Assembly (NCBI GenBank): GCA_938044705.1
Contig: CALIOL010000172.1
Location: forward strand, 1 to 33,567
Reading direction: 5' to 3'
Origin: an uncultured Ilumatobacter sp.
Lineage (GTDB): Bacteria > Actinomycetota > Acidimicrobiia > Acidimicrobiales > Ilumatobacteraceae
Length of the DNA: 33,567 bases
A program made the translations under genes and the position numbers. The notes under the pieces are model-generated. The model did not search any database and was not told the origin of the DNA. It saw only the letters and a program-made list of their open reading frames with translations. Shown here piece after piece: positions 23,985 through 31,599 of this stretch; within the stretch, counting starts at the first letter, position 1; each line of letters opens with the position of its first letter.

Positions 23985-24563
23985 GTGACGATCGGTGTGC
24001 TCGCGCTCCAGGGAGCGTTTGCCGCCCACCAACAACGTTTTGCCGACCTCGGCATCGACGCGCCAGCGGTCCGAACCGCCCAGGAGCTCGACGGCGTCGA
24101 CGCGCTCGTGATTCCCGGCGGTGAGAGCACGACGATGTCGCATCTCATGCGCACCAATCAGCTGTTCGAGCCCATCGCTGCTCGCATCGCGTCGGGCATG
24201 CCCGTGTTCGGGACGTGCGCAGGAATGATCATGTGCGCGAGCGACGTGCTGGACGGGCGACCCGACCAGCGAAGCTTCGGAGCGGCCGACCTCACGGTTC
24301 GTCGCAATGGTTACGGTCGGCAACTCGCCAGTTTCGAGGTCGATCTGGACGTGAAGGGACTCGATTCGTCGTTCCACGCCGTGTTCATCAGGGCACCGCT
24401 CGCCGAACGGGTCGGCCCCGAGGTCGATGTGCTCGCCGAACACGACGGTGTTCCCGTTCTGCTGCGTCACGGAGCATGTACCGTGGCATCGTTTCACCCA
24501 GAGCTGACTCGTGACGCTCGGCTGCACCAGCTGTTCGTCGACTCGCTTCCAGCATCACGGTAA
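23985..24563 (+). CDS. pdxT: Pyridoxal 5'-phosphate synthase glutaminase subunit PdxT
   Basis: A 192-residue class I glutaminase that supplies ammonia to PdxS. The protein opens with TIGVLALQGAFAAHQ. The oxyanion region is IPGGESTTM, the nucleophile Cys is in FGTCAGMIM, and the His/Glu pair is in SFHPELT. The GTG at 23985 is chosen because homologues start at this point and a GAGAG lies 6 bases before it. A GTG at 23961 in the same frame would overlap pdxS by 11 bases and add eight residues without homology. Confidence 0.95.
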   Translation: MTIGVLALQGAFAAHQQRFADLGIDAPAVRTAQELDGVDALVIPGGESTTMSHLMRTNQLFEPIAARIASGMPVFGTCAGMIMCASDVLDGRPDQRSFGAADLTVRRNGYGRQLASFEVDLDVKGLDSSFHAVFIRAPLAERVGPEVDVLAEHDGVPVLLRHGACTVASFHPELTRDARLHQLFVDSLPASR

Positions 24564-24572
24564 GGAGCTGCC

Positions 24573-25325
24573 ATGTCCGGCCATTCCAAATGGGCAACCA
24601 TCAAGCACAAGAAGGGCGCTGCCGACGCAAAACGCGGCAAGGTCTTCAACAAGCTCGCGCGTCAGGTCGAAGTCGCAGCGAAGGGCGGTGGCGACCCGGA
24701 CATGAACGCAACGCTGCGCACGGCGGTGCAGAAGGCGAAGTCCGCGTCGATGCCCAACGACGCGATCGAACGGGCGATCAAGCGTGGCACCGGTGAAGGT
24801 TCGGACGGCGTCGTCTACGAGACCATCATGTATGAAGGGTACGCGCCCGGGGGAGTGGCGTTGCTGATCGACGTCTTGACCGACAACCGGAACCGAATCA
24901 GCGCCGACGTGCGTCAGGTCTTTTCCAAGATGGGCGGATCCATGGCCGAGCCGGGCGCCGTTGGCTGGCAGTTCGGACGACGTGGCGTGATCATCACCGA
25001 CGAAGGCGTCACCGAAGACGATGTGATGATGGCTGCGCTCGAAGCGGGCGCTGACGACATCGTCGCCGAGGGCCAGGCGTGGCGGATCATGACCGAAGCG
25101 TCAGATGTCTTCACGGTGAAGGAACAGCTGGAAGCGGCGGGCATCGCCACGATCTCGGCTGACTCTCCGATGGTCGCTGAGAACCTCGTTCCGGTGACCG
25201 ACCTGAAAGATGCGAAAGCGATCCTGCGCATCATGGAGGCGCTCGAGGACAACGACGACGTCCAAGACGTCTTCTCGAACTTCGACATCAGCGACGAGCT
25301 GATGGAGCAGGCAGTCGTCGAATGA
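24573..25325 (+). CDS. yebC: YebC/PmpR family protein
   Basis: A 250-residue cytoplasmic protein of the TACO1/YebC family, described as a DNA-binding regulator and more recently as helping translation of difficult (proline-rich) stretches. The signature opening SGHSKWATIKHKKGAADAKR is intact, and IKRGTG, YEGYAPGGVALLIDVLTDNRNR and AVGWQFGRRGVI follow. The three-domain length is normal. It has the clearest Shine-Dalgarno sequence of the window (AAGGAG, 24562-24567, 5 bases before ATG). It follows pdxT by 9 bases and overlaps bcp by ATGA. Confidence 0.97.
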   Translation: MSGHSKWATIKHKKGAADAKRGKVFNKLARQVEVAAKGGGDPDMNATLRTAVQKAKSASMPNDAIERAIKRGTGEGSDGVVYETIMYEGYAPGGVALLIDVLTDNRNRISADVRQVFSKMGGSMAEPGAVGWQFGRRGVIITDEGVTEDDVMMAALEAGADDIVAEGQAWRIMTEASDVFTVKEQLEAAGIATISADSPMVAENLVPVTDLKDAKAILRIMEALEDNDDVQDVFSNFDISDELMEQAVVE

Positions 25326-25777
25326 GCTTGTCCGTCGGGGACCGTGCGCCAGATTTCGAGTTGCCTGGCACGAACGACACGACACACTCGCTCGCCGACT
25401 TCGCTGGCAAGCCGTTGGTGCTGGTCTTCTACCCGGGTGACGACACGCCGGTGTGCACCCGCCAACTGAACTCCTACAACGACGGCCTCGAGCGATTCGC
25501 CGAGCTCGACGCACAGGTCATCGGGATCTCGGCGCAGTCCGTGTCCAGTCATGACACGTTCGCCAACAAGCATGGGTTCTCGTTTCCGCTGCTCGCCGAT
25601 GTCGACAAAGAGGTCGCCGGCCGCTACGGAACGCTCGGCCCCATCGGCTTTCCGCGGCGCAGTGTCTTCATCATCGACGCCAACGGCATCGTGCGGTACG
25701 CGCATCGCGCAATCGCCGGGCTCACGTTCCGGCCCGTGTCGGAGTTGGTCGCCGAACTGGAGAAGCTCAAGCGCTAG
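25322..25777 (+). CDS. bcp: Peroxiredoxin, Bcp/AhpE-like, 1-Cys type
   Basis: A 151-residue thiol peroxidase reducing hydroperoxides. The active site is YPGDDTPVCTRQL with peroxidatic C45, the only Cys in the protein, so there is no internal resolving Cys. Reduction must come from an outside thiol, possibly mycothiol or a mycoredoxin given mshC in the window (inference). Other family blocks are VGDRAPDFELP, VIGISAQSVSSHDTFA, FPLLADVDKEVAGRYG and RRSVFIIDANGIVRY. Its ATG overlaps the yebC stop (ATGA), implying translational coupling. Its TAG stop doubles as the start of the ruvC -10 element. Confidence 0.92.
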   Translation: MSLSVGDRAPDFELPGTNDTTHSLADFAGKPLVLVFYPGDDTPVCTRQLNSYNDGLERFAELDAQVIGISAQSVSSHDTFANKHGFSFPLLADVDKEVAGRYGTLGPIGFPRRSVFIIDANGIVRYAHRAIAGLTFRPVSELVAELEKLKR

Positions 25778-25787
25778 AGTCGAACCT
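25775..25787 (+). promoter_or_regulatory. Leaderless-type -10 for ruvC, embedded in the bcp stop
   Basis: TAGAGT at 25775-25780 starts with the bcp TAG stop and is followed by 7 bases and the GTG at 25788. It supports this GTG as the ruvC start. Confidence 0.5.
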
Positions 25788-26315
25788 GTGTTCGCCGCTT
25801 CACGACCTCACCGCGTTCTCGGCATCGACCCTGGGCTCACACGCTGCGGGTACGCCGTCATCGAAGGGCGCAACGTCTCCTCCGTGAGTGCGGTCTCGAT
25901 GGGCGTCATCCGTACGAAGCCGTCGGAACCGCTCGCGAATCGTCTGGCGACGCTGCGTACGGAGTTCACGTCGCTGATCGCCGAGTTCGCCCCGGATTCG
26001 GTTGCGATCGAGCAGGTGTTCTTCCAGGTCAATGTGCGCACAGCGATGGCAACGGGGCAGGCGAGTGGCCTGGCGTTGGCGGAGGCCGCACTGGCGGGAT
26101 GTGAAGTGATCCAGTACACGCCGAACCAGGTGAAGGACGCCGTCGCCGGCTGGGGTGGCGCAGGCAAGGAGCAGGTTCAGAAAATGGTGCAGGTTCGGCT
26201 GAACTTGTCGACGCTGCCGAAACCCGCGGACGCAGCAGATGCCGCAGCGATCGCTCTGACTCACCTCGCGATGTCGCCGATGGGACGCCAACTCCGACAG
26301 GCGGCAAGCTCGTGA
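25788..26315 (+). CDS. ruvC: Crossover junction endodeoxyribonuclease RuvC
   Basis: A 175-residue Holliday junction resolvase of the RNase H fold. The first acidic residue is D14 in VLGIDPGLTRCGYA. The Glu follows in SVAIEQVFFQVN and the C-terminal Asp pair in DAADAAAIALTH. KEQVQKMVQVRL is also typical. The GTG at 25788 gives the standard family N-terminus; the frame is open further upstream inside bcp but without homology. The ruvC stop overlaps the ruvA start (GTGA). Confidence 0.97.
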   Translation: MFAASRPHRVLGIDPGLTRCGYAVIEGRNVSSVSAVSMGVIRTKPSEPLANRLATLRTEFTSLIAEFAPDSVAIEQVFFQVNVRTAMATGQASGLALAEAALAGCEVIQYTPNQVKDAVAGWGGAGKEQVQKMVQVRLNLSTLPKPADAADAAAIALTHLAMSPMGRQLRQAASS

Positions 26316-26899
26316 TCGGCTCGCTGCGCGGGGAGGTGCTGGACCGCAACCTCGACACGACCGTGCTGATCGAGGTCGCCGGAATCGGCTACATCGTGAG
26401 CGTGACCGAGCGAACACTCGCCGAGCTCGAACCGGGCACCGAGATCTTCTTGTACGTCCACCACCACGTCACCGAGACCGCCGAGACGCTGTTCGGGTTC
26501 CGTGCCAAAGACGAGCGCATCACGTTCCAGACCTTGATCAAGACCAATGGCGTCGGCCCGTCGACCGCCATGGCGGTACTCGCAACGCATCCGCCCACGG
26601 CGTTGGTGGACATCGTGGCGAACAATGATGTTGCCGCACTCACGTTGGTCTCGGGGATCGGAAAGAAGACCGCAGAGAGAATGATGGTCGAACTGCGTGA
26701 TCGCCTGTCGTTGCCGATGCTGGACGCAGGAGACGAAGCAACGAGTGGCTCGGCCGTCGCTGAAGTGCGTGAAGCACTGGCAGGTCTCGGCTACGGCACC
26801 GACGAAATCCGAGACGTGCTCCGCGAGCTGCCGAGCGATGCCCCGAGTGCGACGCTGTTGCGTGACGCATTGAAGACGTTGGGAGCCAAGCGTGCGTGA
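26312..26899 (+). CDS. ruvA: Holliday junction branch migration protein RuvA
   Basis: A 195-residue junction-binding protein that loads RuvB. The N-terminal OB domain runs about 1-63 ([22 protein letters not shown]). Two helix-hairpin-helix motifs follow, [14 protein letters not shown] and [16 protein letters not shown]. The C-terminal RuvB-contacting domain (about 145-195) contains [15 protein letters not shown]. The GTG start overlaps the ruvC stop by 4 bases, and the 3' end overlaps ruvB by 8 bases, so ruvCAB is a tightly coupled unit. Confidence 0.97.
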   Translation: MIGSLRGEVLDRNLDTTVLIEVAGIGYIVSVTERTLAELEPGTEIFLYVHHHVTETAETLFGFRAKDERITFQTLIKTNGVGPSTAMAVLATHPPTALVDIVANNDVAALTLVSGIGKKTAERMMVELRDRLSLPMLDAGDEATSGSAVAEVREALAGLGYGTDEIRDVLRELPSDAPSATLLRDALKTLGAKRA

Positions 26900-27947
26900 A
26901 GAATTCCTCGACCCGAACATTCGAGATGCCGATGGTGAGCCCGACGAGCAGTCGGTGTCCGCCGTCCTCGACGCCGAGTCGGGACTTCGGCCACAAGCGC
27001 TCGACGAATTCGTCGGCCAGCGTGAGTTGAAAGAACACCTGCAGATCGTTCTCGAAGCAGCTCGAAAGCGAGAACAGTCGGTCGATCATCTCCTCTTCGC
27101 TGGCCCGCCGGGGCTCGGCAAGACCACGCTCGCTGGAATCATCGCCACCGAGATGAACGTGCAGCTCCACGTCACGTCAGGGCCAGCGCTGGAGCGCGCC
27201 GGCGACCTCGCGGCGATTCTCACCAAACTCGAGGACGGCGACGTGTTGTTCATCGACGAGATCCACCGTTTGTCCCGTTCGGTCGAGGAGATCCTGTACC
27301 CGGCGATGGAGGACTTCCAGCTCGACATCGTCGTCGGAAAGGGTCCGGCGGCGTCGAGCATCCGTCTCACCATGCCGCCCTTCACGCTGGTCGGAGCCAC
27401 CACGCGCACGGGCATGATCACCGGACCACTCCGCGACCGGTTCGGCCTCGTTGCACGGCTGGACTACTACGACACCGACGAATTGCAGAAGATCGTGGTG
27501 CGTGCGGCGGGCATCTTCGAGATCGAGATCGACGAAGACGGTGCGCGTCAGATCGCGCGGCGATCTCGCGGCACACCGCGGATCGCCAACCGGCTACTTC
27601 GTCGCGTACGCGATTTCGCAGAAGTGCGTGCCGATGGAGCGATCACTGCGGACGTCGCAAGCGAAGGTCTGGCCATCTTCGGTGTCGACCACCTTGGCCT
27701 CGACAAGGTCGACCGGGCCATCCTGAAGAACCTGTGCGATCAGTTCGGCGGGGGCCCTGTCGGGCTCTCGACGCTGGCGATCAGCGTCGGCGAGCAACCC
27801 GAAACCGTCGAGGATGTCTATGAACCCTTCCTGATCACGCAGGGGATGATCGCGCGCACGCCTCGCGGGCGCGTTGCGCTCACTGCCGCGTACGAACACG
27901 TTGGCCTGCCGTCGCCGTCGGGTGAGCCCCGCTTGTTCGATCGGTAG
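26892..27947 (+). CDS. ruvB: Holliday junction branch migration ATPase RuvB
   Basis: A 351-residue AAA+ motor that drives branch migration with RuvA. Walker A is GPPGLGKT (residues 71-78) and Walker B is LFIDEIHRL (D122, E123). The sensor/arginine finger block is [18 protein letters not shown], and the C-terminal winged helix includes [19 protein letters not shown] and [17 protein letters not shown]. The GTG start lies inside the ruvA end (8-base overlap). The TAG stop is the first half of the next gene's -10 element. Confidence 0.98.
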   Translation: MREEFLDPNIRDADGEPDEQSVSAVLDAESGLRPQALDEFVGQRELKEHLQIVLEAARKREQSVDHLLFAGPPGLGKTTLAGIIATEMNVQLHVTSGPALERAGDLAAILTKLEDGDVLFIDEIHRLSRSVEEILYPAMEDFQLDIVVGKGPAASSIRLTMPPFTLVGATTRTGMITGPLRDRFGLVARLDYYDTDELQKIVVRAAGIFEIEIDEDGARQIARRSRGTPRIANRLLRRVRDFAEVRADGAITADVASEGLAIFGVDHLGLDKVDRAILKNLCDQFGGGPVGLSTLAISVGEQPETVEDVYEPFLITQGMIARTPRGRVALTAAYEHVGLPSPSGEPRLFDR

Positions 27948-27956
27948 GGTCGATTC
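27945..27956 (+). promoter_or_regulatory. Leaderless-type -10 embedded in the ruvB stop
   Basis: TAGGGT at 27945-27950 begins with the ruvB TAG stop and is followed by 6 bases and the ATG of the lipoprotein gene at 27957. Confidence 0.5.
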
Positions 27957-28736
27957 ATGACCGCACGACGGAGAACCGTTCGGCTCGTGGCGCTCGCGGC
28001 AATCGTCTCAGTGTTCGGTGCCGCATGTGGCGCGGGAAGCGACGCCGGCGATGAATCCGCAAGCGGGTCGAGTCAGGCTGAACTCGCAACCGAGACTGCT
28101 CCCGTGGTGGAGACCGCAGCGGTGGAATCGACAACGACCGCAGCGCCGACGGCCACGACGACGACCACGATCGCACCGATCGCGGACACCACGATTCCGA
28201 CCGACACGACGCCGGTCACTCAACCGGTGGCGACCGAGCCTGTCGTCACGACCGCAGCGACCGAACCTGTCTCCACCGGTGTGCCGGTCGGGTATCGGCC
28301 GGTCAGCGATGACTCCGGTCAACTGCGTGCGAACGTGCCAGCTGAATGGGTGCAGGTCGACGGATCGCCTGACGGAGAGCTGCGCCGACTGGTCGCCGCA
28401 GCCGACAGCGAGGCCTTTCTGGCCGGGTACTCGCTGCCGGGCATCCTGCTGCTGTCCGGGGACGCCCCGACTCCCGATGCGTGGGTCGCGGGGTTGGCTG
28501 GTGGACTCTCGGCTGCTCAGGCGGACGGGTGCACCGTCACGGAAACATCTGACTACGACGATGGCGTGTACACGGGAATGGAGCACGTGCTGTCGTGCGG
28601 CTTCGCCGAGACCACGCCGCACCTGATCGGTGGGCGTGACGCCGACGGTGAACTCTTCTTCCTGCTCGCGATCGTCCGGCCTGCCGACGATCTGACCATC
28701 CGCACCGAGATCGTGCAGAGCTTCTTCGTCAACTGA
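27957..28736 (+). CDS. Thr-rich lipoprotein of unknown function
   Basis: A 259-residue exported lipoprotein that I cannot name. The basic signal start (TARRRTVR), hydrophobic core and lipobox FGAAC give lipidated C24. A long Thr/Ala/Val/Pro linker spans about residues 35-110. The C-terminal domain (about 115-259) is compact, with VPAEWVQVDGSPDG, GILLLSGDAPTPDAWVAGLA and a Cys pair (in DGCTVTE and VLSCGFAE) that could form a disulphide outside the cell. It precedes queA by 2 bases and probably drives its transcription, although no functional link between them is apparent. Confidence 0.85.
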   Translation: MTARRRTVRLVALAAIVSVFGAACGAGSDAGDESASGSSQAELATETAPVVETAAVESTTTAAPTATTTTTIAPIADTTIPTDTTPVTQPVATEPVVTTAATEPVSTGVPVGYRPVSDDSGQLRANVPAEWVQVDGSPDGELRRLVAAADSEAFLAGYSLPGILLLSGDAPTPDAWVAGLAGGLSAAQADGCTVTETSDYDDGVYTGMEHVLSCGFAETTPHLIGGRDADGELFFLLAIVRPADDLTIRTEIVQSFFVN

Positions 28737-28738
28737 TC

Positions 28739-29770
28739 GTGCAACTCAGCGACTTCGACTACGAGCTTCCCGAACAGCACATCGCTCAGACTCCGATCGA
28801 ACCTCGAGACAGCGCCCGGTTGCTCGTCGACCGAGGCGATCGAGTCGAGCATTATCAGGTTGCTGAACTCCCGACGCTGCTGCGCAAGGGCGATCTCGTC
28901 GTGCTCAACGAGACCAAGGTCATTCCGGCTCGTCTGGCCCTTCGACGGCCGACCGGAGGGAAGGCCGAAGTCCTCCTGCTGGAGGCACTCGATGAAGAGC
29001 GCAGGACTTGGGAGGCGTTGGCTCGACCTGGAGGGAAGCTGCGAGTCGGTGAGGTCTTGACGCAGGACGGCGTCGATGTCATCAAGATGGGGCCGAGGAC
29101 GCAGGCTGGCGACACGTTCGTGGTCGAGATCGTCCCCGCTGGTGACCCGCTCGACGTCCTCGATCGCCACGGTGAGATGCCGTTGCCGCCCTACATCGGC
29201 ACCCGTCTCGAGAATCCGGACCGGTATCAGACGGTGTTCGCAGCCGAGCCTGGTTCCGCTGCAGCGCCGACCGCTGGTCTGCATCTGACGCCGTCGGTGT
29301 TCGAGCAATTTTCAGCGGCGGGCATCGGCACCGCAACGGTCGAGCTCGTCGTGGGGCTGGACACATTCCAGCCGATCAGTACCGACGACCCACTCGATCA
29401 TCCGATGCACACCGAGCGGTACCGCGTCCCCGAAGCCACATGGGAGGCGGTGCGAGACACACGCAGAGCCGGTGGCCGTGTGGTCGCAGTCGGTACGACG
29501 GCGGTACGGGCGCTCGAGTCAGCAGCGGTCCGCGGTGAGCTCAGCGGTCGAACGGACATCTTCATCTACGAAGGCTTCGATTGGCAGGTGGTCGACGTGA
29601 TCATGACGAACTTCCATCTCCCGAAGACCACGCTCCTGATGATGATCGATGCGTTCGTCGGGGCTCGGTGGCGCGAGCTGTATGCCGAGGCCCTCGCTCA
29701 GGACTACCGGTTCTTGAGCTTCGGTGATGCGATGCTGCTCGAACGAGCGTCGCCACAAGATCAGGCGTAG
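28739..29770 (+). CDS. queA: S-adenosylmethionine:tRNA ribosyltransferase-isomerase
   Basis: A 343-residue enzyme of queuosine synthesis that transfers the ribosyl part of SAM to preQ1 at tRNA position 34. Typical blocks are FDYELPEQHIAQTPIEPRD, ARLLVDRG, VVLNETKVIPARL, PLPPYIG, YQTVFAAEPGSAAAPTAGLH and MTNFHLPKTTLLMM. Length is normal. The GTG start is 2 bases after the lipoprotein stop. Its partner tgt, the tRNA-guanine transglycosylase that acts just before it, lies 1.8 kb further on, separated by two minus-strand genes. The 3' end overlaps the convergent DUF305 gene by 10 bases. Confidence 0.97.
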   Translation: MQLSDFDYELPEQHIAQTPIEPRDSARLLVDRGDRVEHYQVAELPTLLRKGDLVVLNETKVIPARLALRRPTGGKAEVLLLEALDEERRTWEALARPGGKLRVGEVLTQDGVDVIKMGPRTQAGDTFVVEIVPAGDPLDVLDRHGEMPLPPYIGTRLENPDRYQTVFAAEPGSAAAPTAGLHLTPSVFEQFSAAGIGTATVELVVGLDTFQPISTDDPLDHPMHTERYRVPEATWEAVRDTRRAGGRVVAVGTTAVRALESAAVRGELSGRTDIFIYEGFDWQVVDVIMTNFHLPKTTLLMMIDAFVGARWRELYAEALAQDYRFLSFGDAMLLERASPQDQA

Positions 29771-30363
29771 TCGGTGGCGAGCAGCAGGTCGTACTGCTCG
29801 ATCTCGTAGGTCTGGACCTGGACCTGAACGCCGGCGAGGCGCCGGACCTTCTCGGTGCTGGCGAGTTCGACGGCAGCCGATGCCATGTGGACGCCGCCGT
29901 AGTGATGCGCACGCATCAGGTCGAGCCACAGCCGTCCCTGGTCGATGCCCTCGGCGAGTGAGAGCGCTCGCATCTCTTCGTCACTGGCGAGCCCCTGCAT
30001 GTCGGCTGCCGGGATACCGGCTCCGAAGTTCATTCCCATCCAGGCCATCACCGTGTCGGGAGCCTCTGTCGACTCCCCCCAATCCGTGAGCCACGCACGC
30101 ATGGTGCCGACTTCGATCGACTGGGTCTGCAGGACTTCAGCCGCCGCAGCTTGGACGGGGTCGCCGGTATCTCGCCCGAGAACTCGCTGGCACATCGCCA
30201 TTGCTTGAATGTGGTGAGTGCTCATGTCGGCGCAGAAGCCGATGTCCGCAGCGGTCGCCTCGGCGTCATTGGCGAGCGCAAGCCCGCCAGCGAGGCCGCT
30301 TGCGAGGCCGATCGTGCCGGCTCCGGCCCCGAACAAGAAGCCCCGTCGCGTCGTCGACCTCAT
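29761..30363 (-). CDS. Tat-exported DUF305 family protein
   Basis: A 200-residue protein with a twin-arginine signal (TTRRGFLFG, R6-R7) and a hydrophobic stretch to about residue 32. The mature part has the two DUF305 half-motifs: FCADMSTHHIQAMAMC (C44, M47, H50, H51, M55, M57, C58) and MRAHHYGGVHMA (M150, H153, H154, H159, M160). DUF305 proteins are ferritin-like helical proteins, several from metal or copper resistance loci. The clustered His, Met and Cys residues suggest metal binding outside the cytoplasm (inference). Tat export would allow folding or metal loading before secretion. The ATG overlaps the stop of the upstream YHYH gene (ATGA), so both are made together. Confidence 0.88.
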   Translation of the reverse strand: MRSTTRRGFLFGAGAGTIGLASGLAGGLALANDAEATAADIGFCADMSTHHIQAMAMCQRVLGRDTGDPVQAAAAEVLQTQSIEVGTMRAWLTDWGESTEAPDTVMAWMGMNFGAGIPAADMQGLASDEEMRALSLAEGIDQGRLWLDLMRAHHYGGVHMASAAVELASTEKVRRLAGVQVQVQTYEIEQYDLLLATDYA

Positions 30364-31466
30364 GGCTGCTCGCCGTCGCCGTCGGCTGGTGCTTCGCCCT
30401 CGGCGGGTGCTTCGCCCTCGGTCTGCTCAGGGCGCTCCGGGCGGTCCTCGTCCTCACCACCCTCTGGGCGTTCGGGGCGCTCCTCGCCGCCTTCTTCAGC
30501 GCCGGCGTCGTCGCCGCCTCCGCCGCCCCCGCCGCCGCCGCCAGCTGCATCGAGGTCGATGACACCTGCGAAGCACCCGAGGACATAGGGGAACTCCTCG
30601 GTCGTGTAGTAGGCGTAGTTGCCGTCCTCGTCGGTCAGGCCGTTGCATTCATCGAGGTCGCCGGAGCCCTCGACGTAGGTGTGCGCAGCCCAGGTGTCGG
30701 TGGCGAAGAGCGATTCGTCGGTGAGTTCCCACGACGACGTGTACTGGTCGATCCCGGTGTAGATCGGAAAGCCGTCGAAGGCGTAACCGACCAGCTGTGG
30801 CTCCTCGGCGACCTCTTCGGGGGTGAACCAGCAGTCGGTCTCCGAGCTGGCGAGGATCTTGTGCGTGTGGAAGCCGCTTGGCCCGTTGTGGCTTCCGCAT
30901 GCCGAGACGATTCCCGGCAGCGAATCGACGTCGCCGCCGGTGCCTTCGGTCGGCCCGAAGATCGGGATTCCGCTGAGCGTGACGGCAGCCGAACCGATGT
31001 AGGGGATTGCGGTCACCTCGTCAGCAAGCGTCGGCGATGCCGGGATCGTGTACGTCGACTCGTCGCCTCGCGGCGAGCCGGGGGAGGTCTCGATGTAGGT
31101 GAAGTCCGGAATGGCGTTGCTGGTCACGACGAGGTCATCGCCATCGCACGTCGCTGAGACCTCGGGGTCGTCGAGATCAGGGTTCGCTGACCCTCGCGTG
31201 ACGAACAGTGCGGCGACGTCGTCGCAGCTGGTGTCCGTGGCGACTTCATCATCTGCGGCCGCCGTCTCTGGGGCCGTGCTGGAGGTGCTCTCGGTGCTCG
31301 TGTCGGTGGTCGCCTCGGTGCTGTTGTCGGTGTCGACAGTGGCGTCGGTGTCAGGCTCACTCGCAGCGTCGTCGCTGTCGCTGGTCCCGCATGCGGGAAC
31401 GGCGAGCAGTGCGCCGCAGGCAAGCACGGCGAGTCGTGAGGATGTGCGGACGGAACGGTTGCTCAT
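30360..31466 (-). CDS. YHYH-domain lipoprotein with degenerate YHYH motif
   Basis: A 368-residue lipoprotein. The signal peptide ends in AVPAC (C26), followed by an Asp/Thr/Ser linker (about 30-80). The YHYH-type domain spans about 80-305, with LSGIPIFGP, CGSHNGPSGFHTHKI (190-204), AFDGFPIYTG and NYAYYTTEEFPYVLGCFAG (283-301). Where relatives usually have YHYH, this protein has FHTH (199-202) and YAYY (284-287). The first site keeps its HxH; the second has lost both His. After the domain come ten glycines (309-318) and an acidic, Pro/Arg-rich tail with repeated ERPE and EGEAPA units. Family function is unknown. It leads a two-gene operon with the DUF305 protein. Confidence 0.85.
   Translation of the reverse strand: MSNRSVRTSSRLAVLACGALLAVPACGTSDSDDAASEPDTDATVDTDNSTEATTDTSTESTSSTAPETAAADDEVATDTSCDDVAALFVTRGSANPDLDDPEVSATCDGDDLVVTSNAIPDFTYIETSPGSPRGDESTYTIPASPTLADEVTAIPYIGSAAVTLSGIPIFGPTEGTGGDVDSLPGIVSACGSHNGPSGFHTHKILASSETDCWFTPEEVAEEPQLVGYAFDGFPIYTGIDQYTSSWELTDESLFATDTWAAHTYVEGSGDLDECNGLTDEDGNYAYYTTEEFPYVLGCFAGVIDLDAAGGGGGGGGGGDDAGAEEGGEERPERPEGGEDEDRPERPEQTEGEAPAEGEAPADGDGEQP
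30388..30421 (-). repeat. Short direct repeat in the tail of the YHYH gene
   Basis: GGTGCTTCGCCCTCGG occurs at 30388-30403 and again at 30406-30421 (18-base period), encoding the repeated EGEAPA units of the C-terminal tail. An in-frame 18-base unit suggests growth by duplication. Confidence 0.65.
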
Positions 31467-31479
31467 GTCGATGAACTTA
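31467..31479 (-). promoter_or_regulatory. Leaderless-type -10 for the YHYH/DUF305 operon
   Basis: Minus-strand TAAGTT (31479 to 31474) is followed by 7 bases and the ATG at 31466. Confidence 0.5.
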
Positions 31480-31544
31480 GAGCAGTGCGTTGTGCATGCC
31501 CTCCGAGCTCTCTGTGGGTTTGCTGTGAACCGTACGACCGTTGA

Positions 31545-31560
31545 GAACCGGTGCCGGTTC
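31545..31560. promoter_or_regulatory. Palindrome between divergent YHYH and tgt genes, candidate operator
   Basis: GAACCGG-TG-CCGGTTC is a perfect 7+7 dyad. A further GAACCG half-site lies 17 bases to the left at 31528-31533. It sits in the 133-base divergent gap, 28 bases before the tgt -10 and about 65 bases from the YHYH -10. No regulator gene is adjacent, so an operator role is a guess from symmetry and position. Confidence 0.35.
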
Positions 31561-31587
31561 GCAGGAATGCTCGGGCTCGGACCGACC

Positions 31588-31599
31588 TAGCCTGCACGA
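31588..31599 (+). promoter_or_regulatory. Leaderless-type -10 for tgt
   Basis: TAGCCT at 31588-31593 is followed by 6 bases and the GTG at 31600. The hexamer is the same as that of pgsA. Confidence 0.5.
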
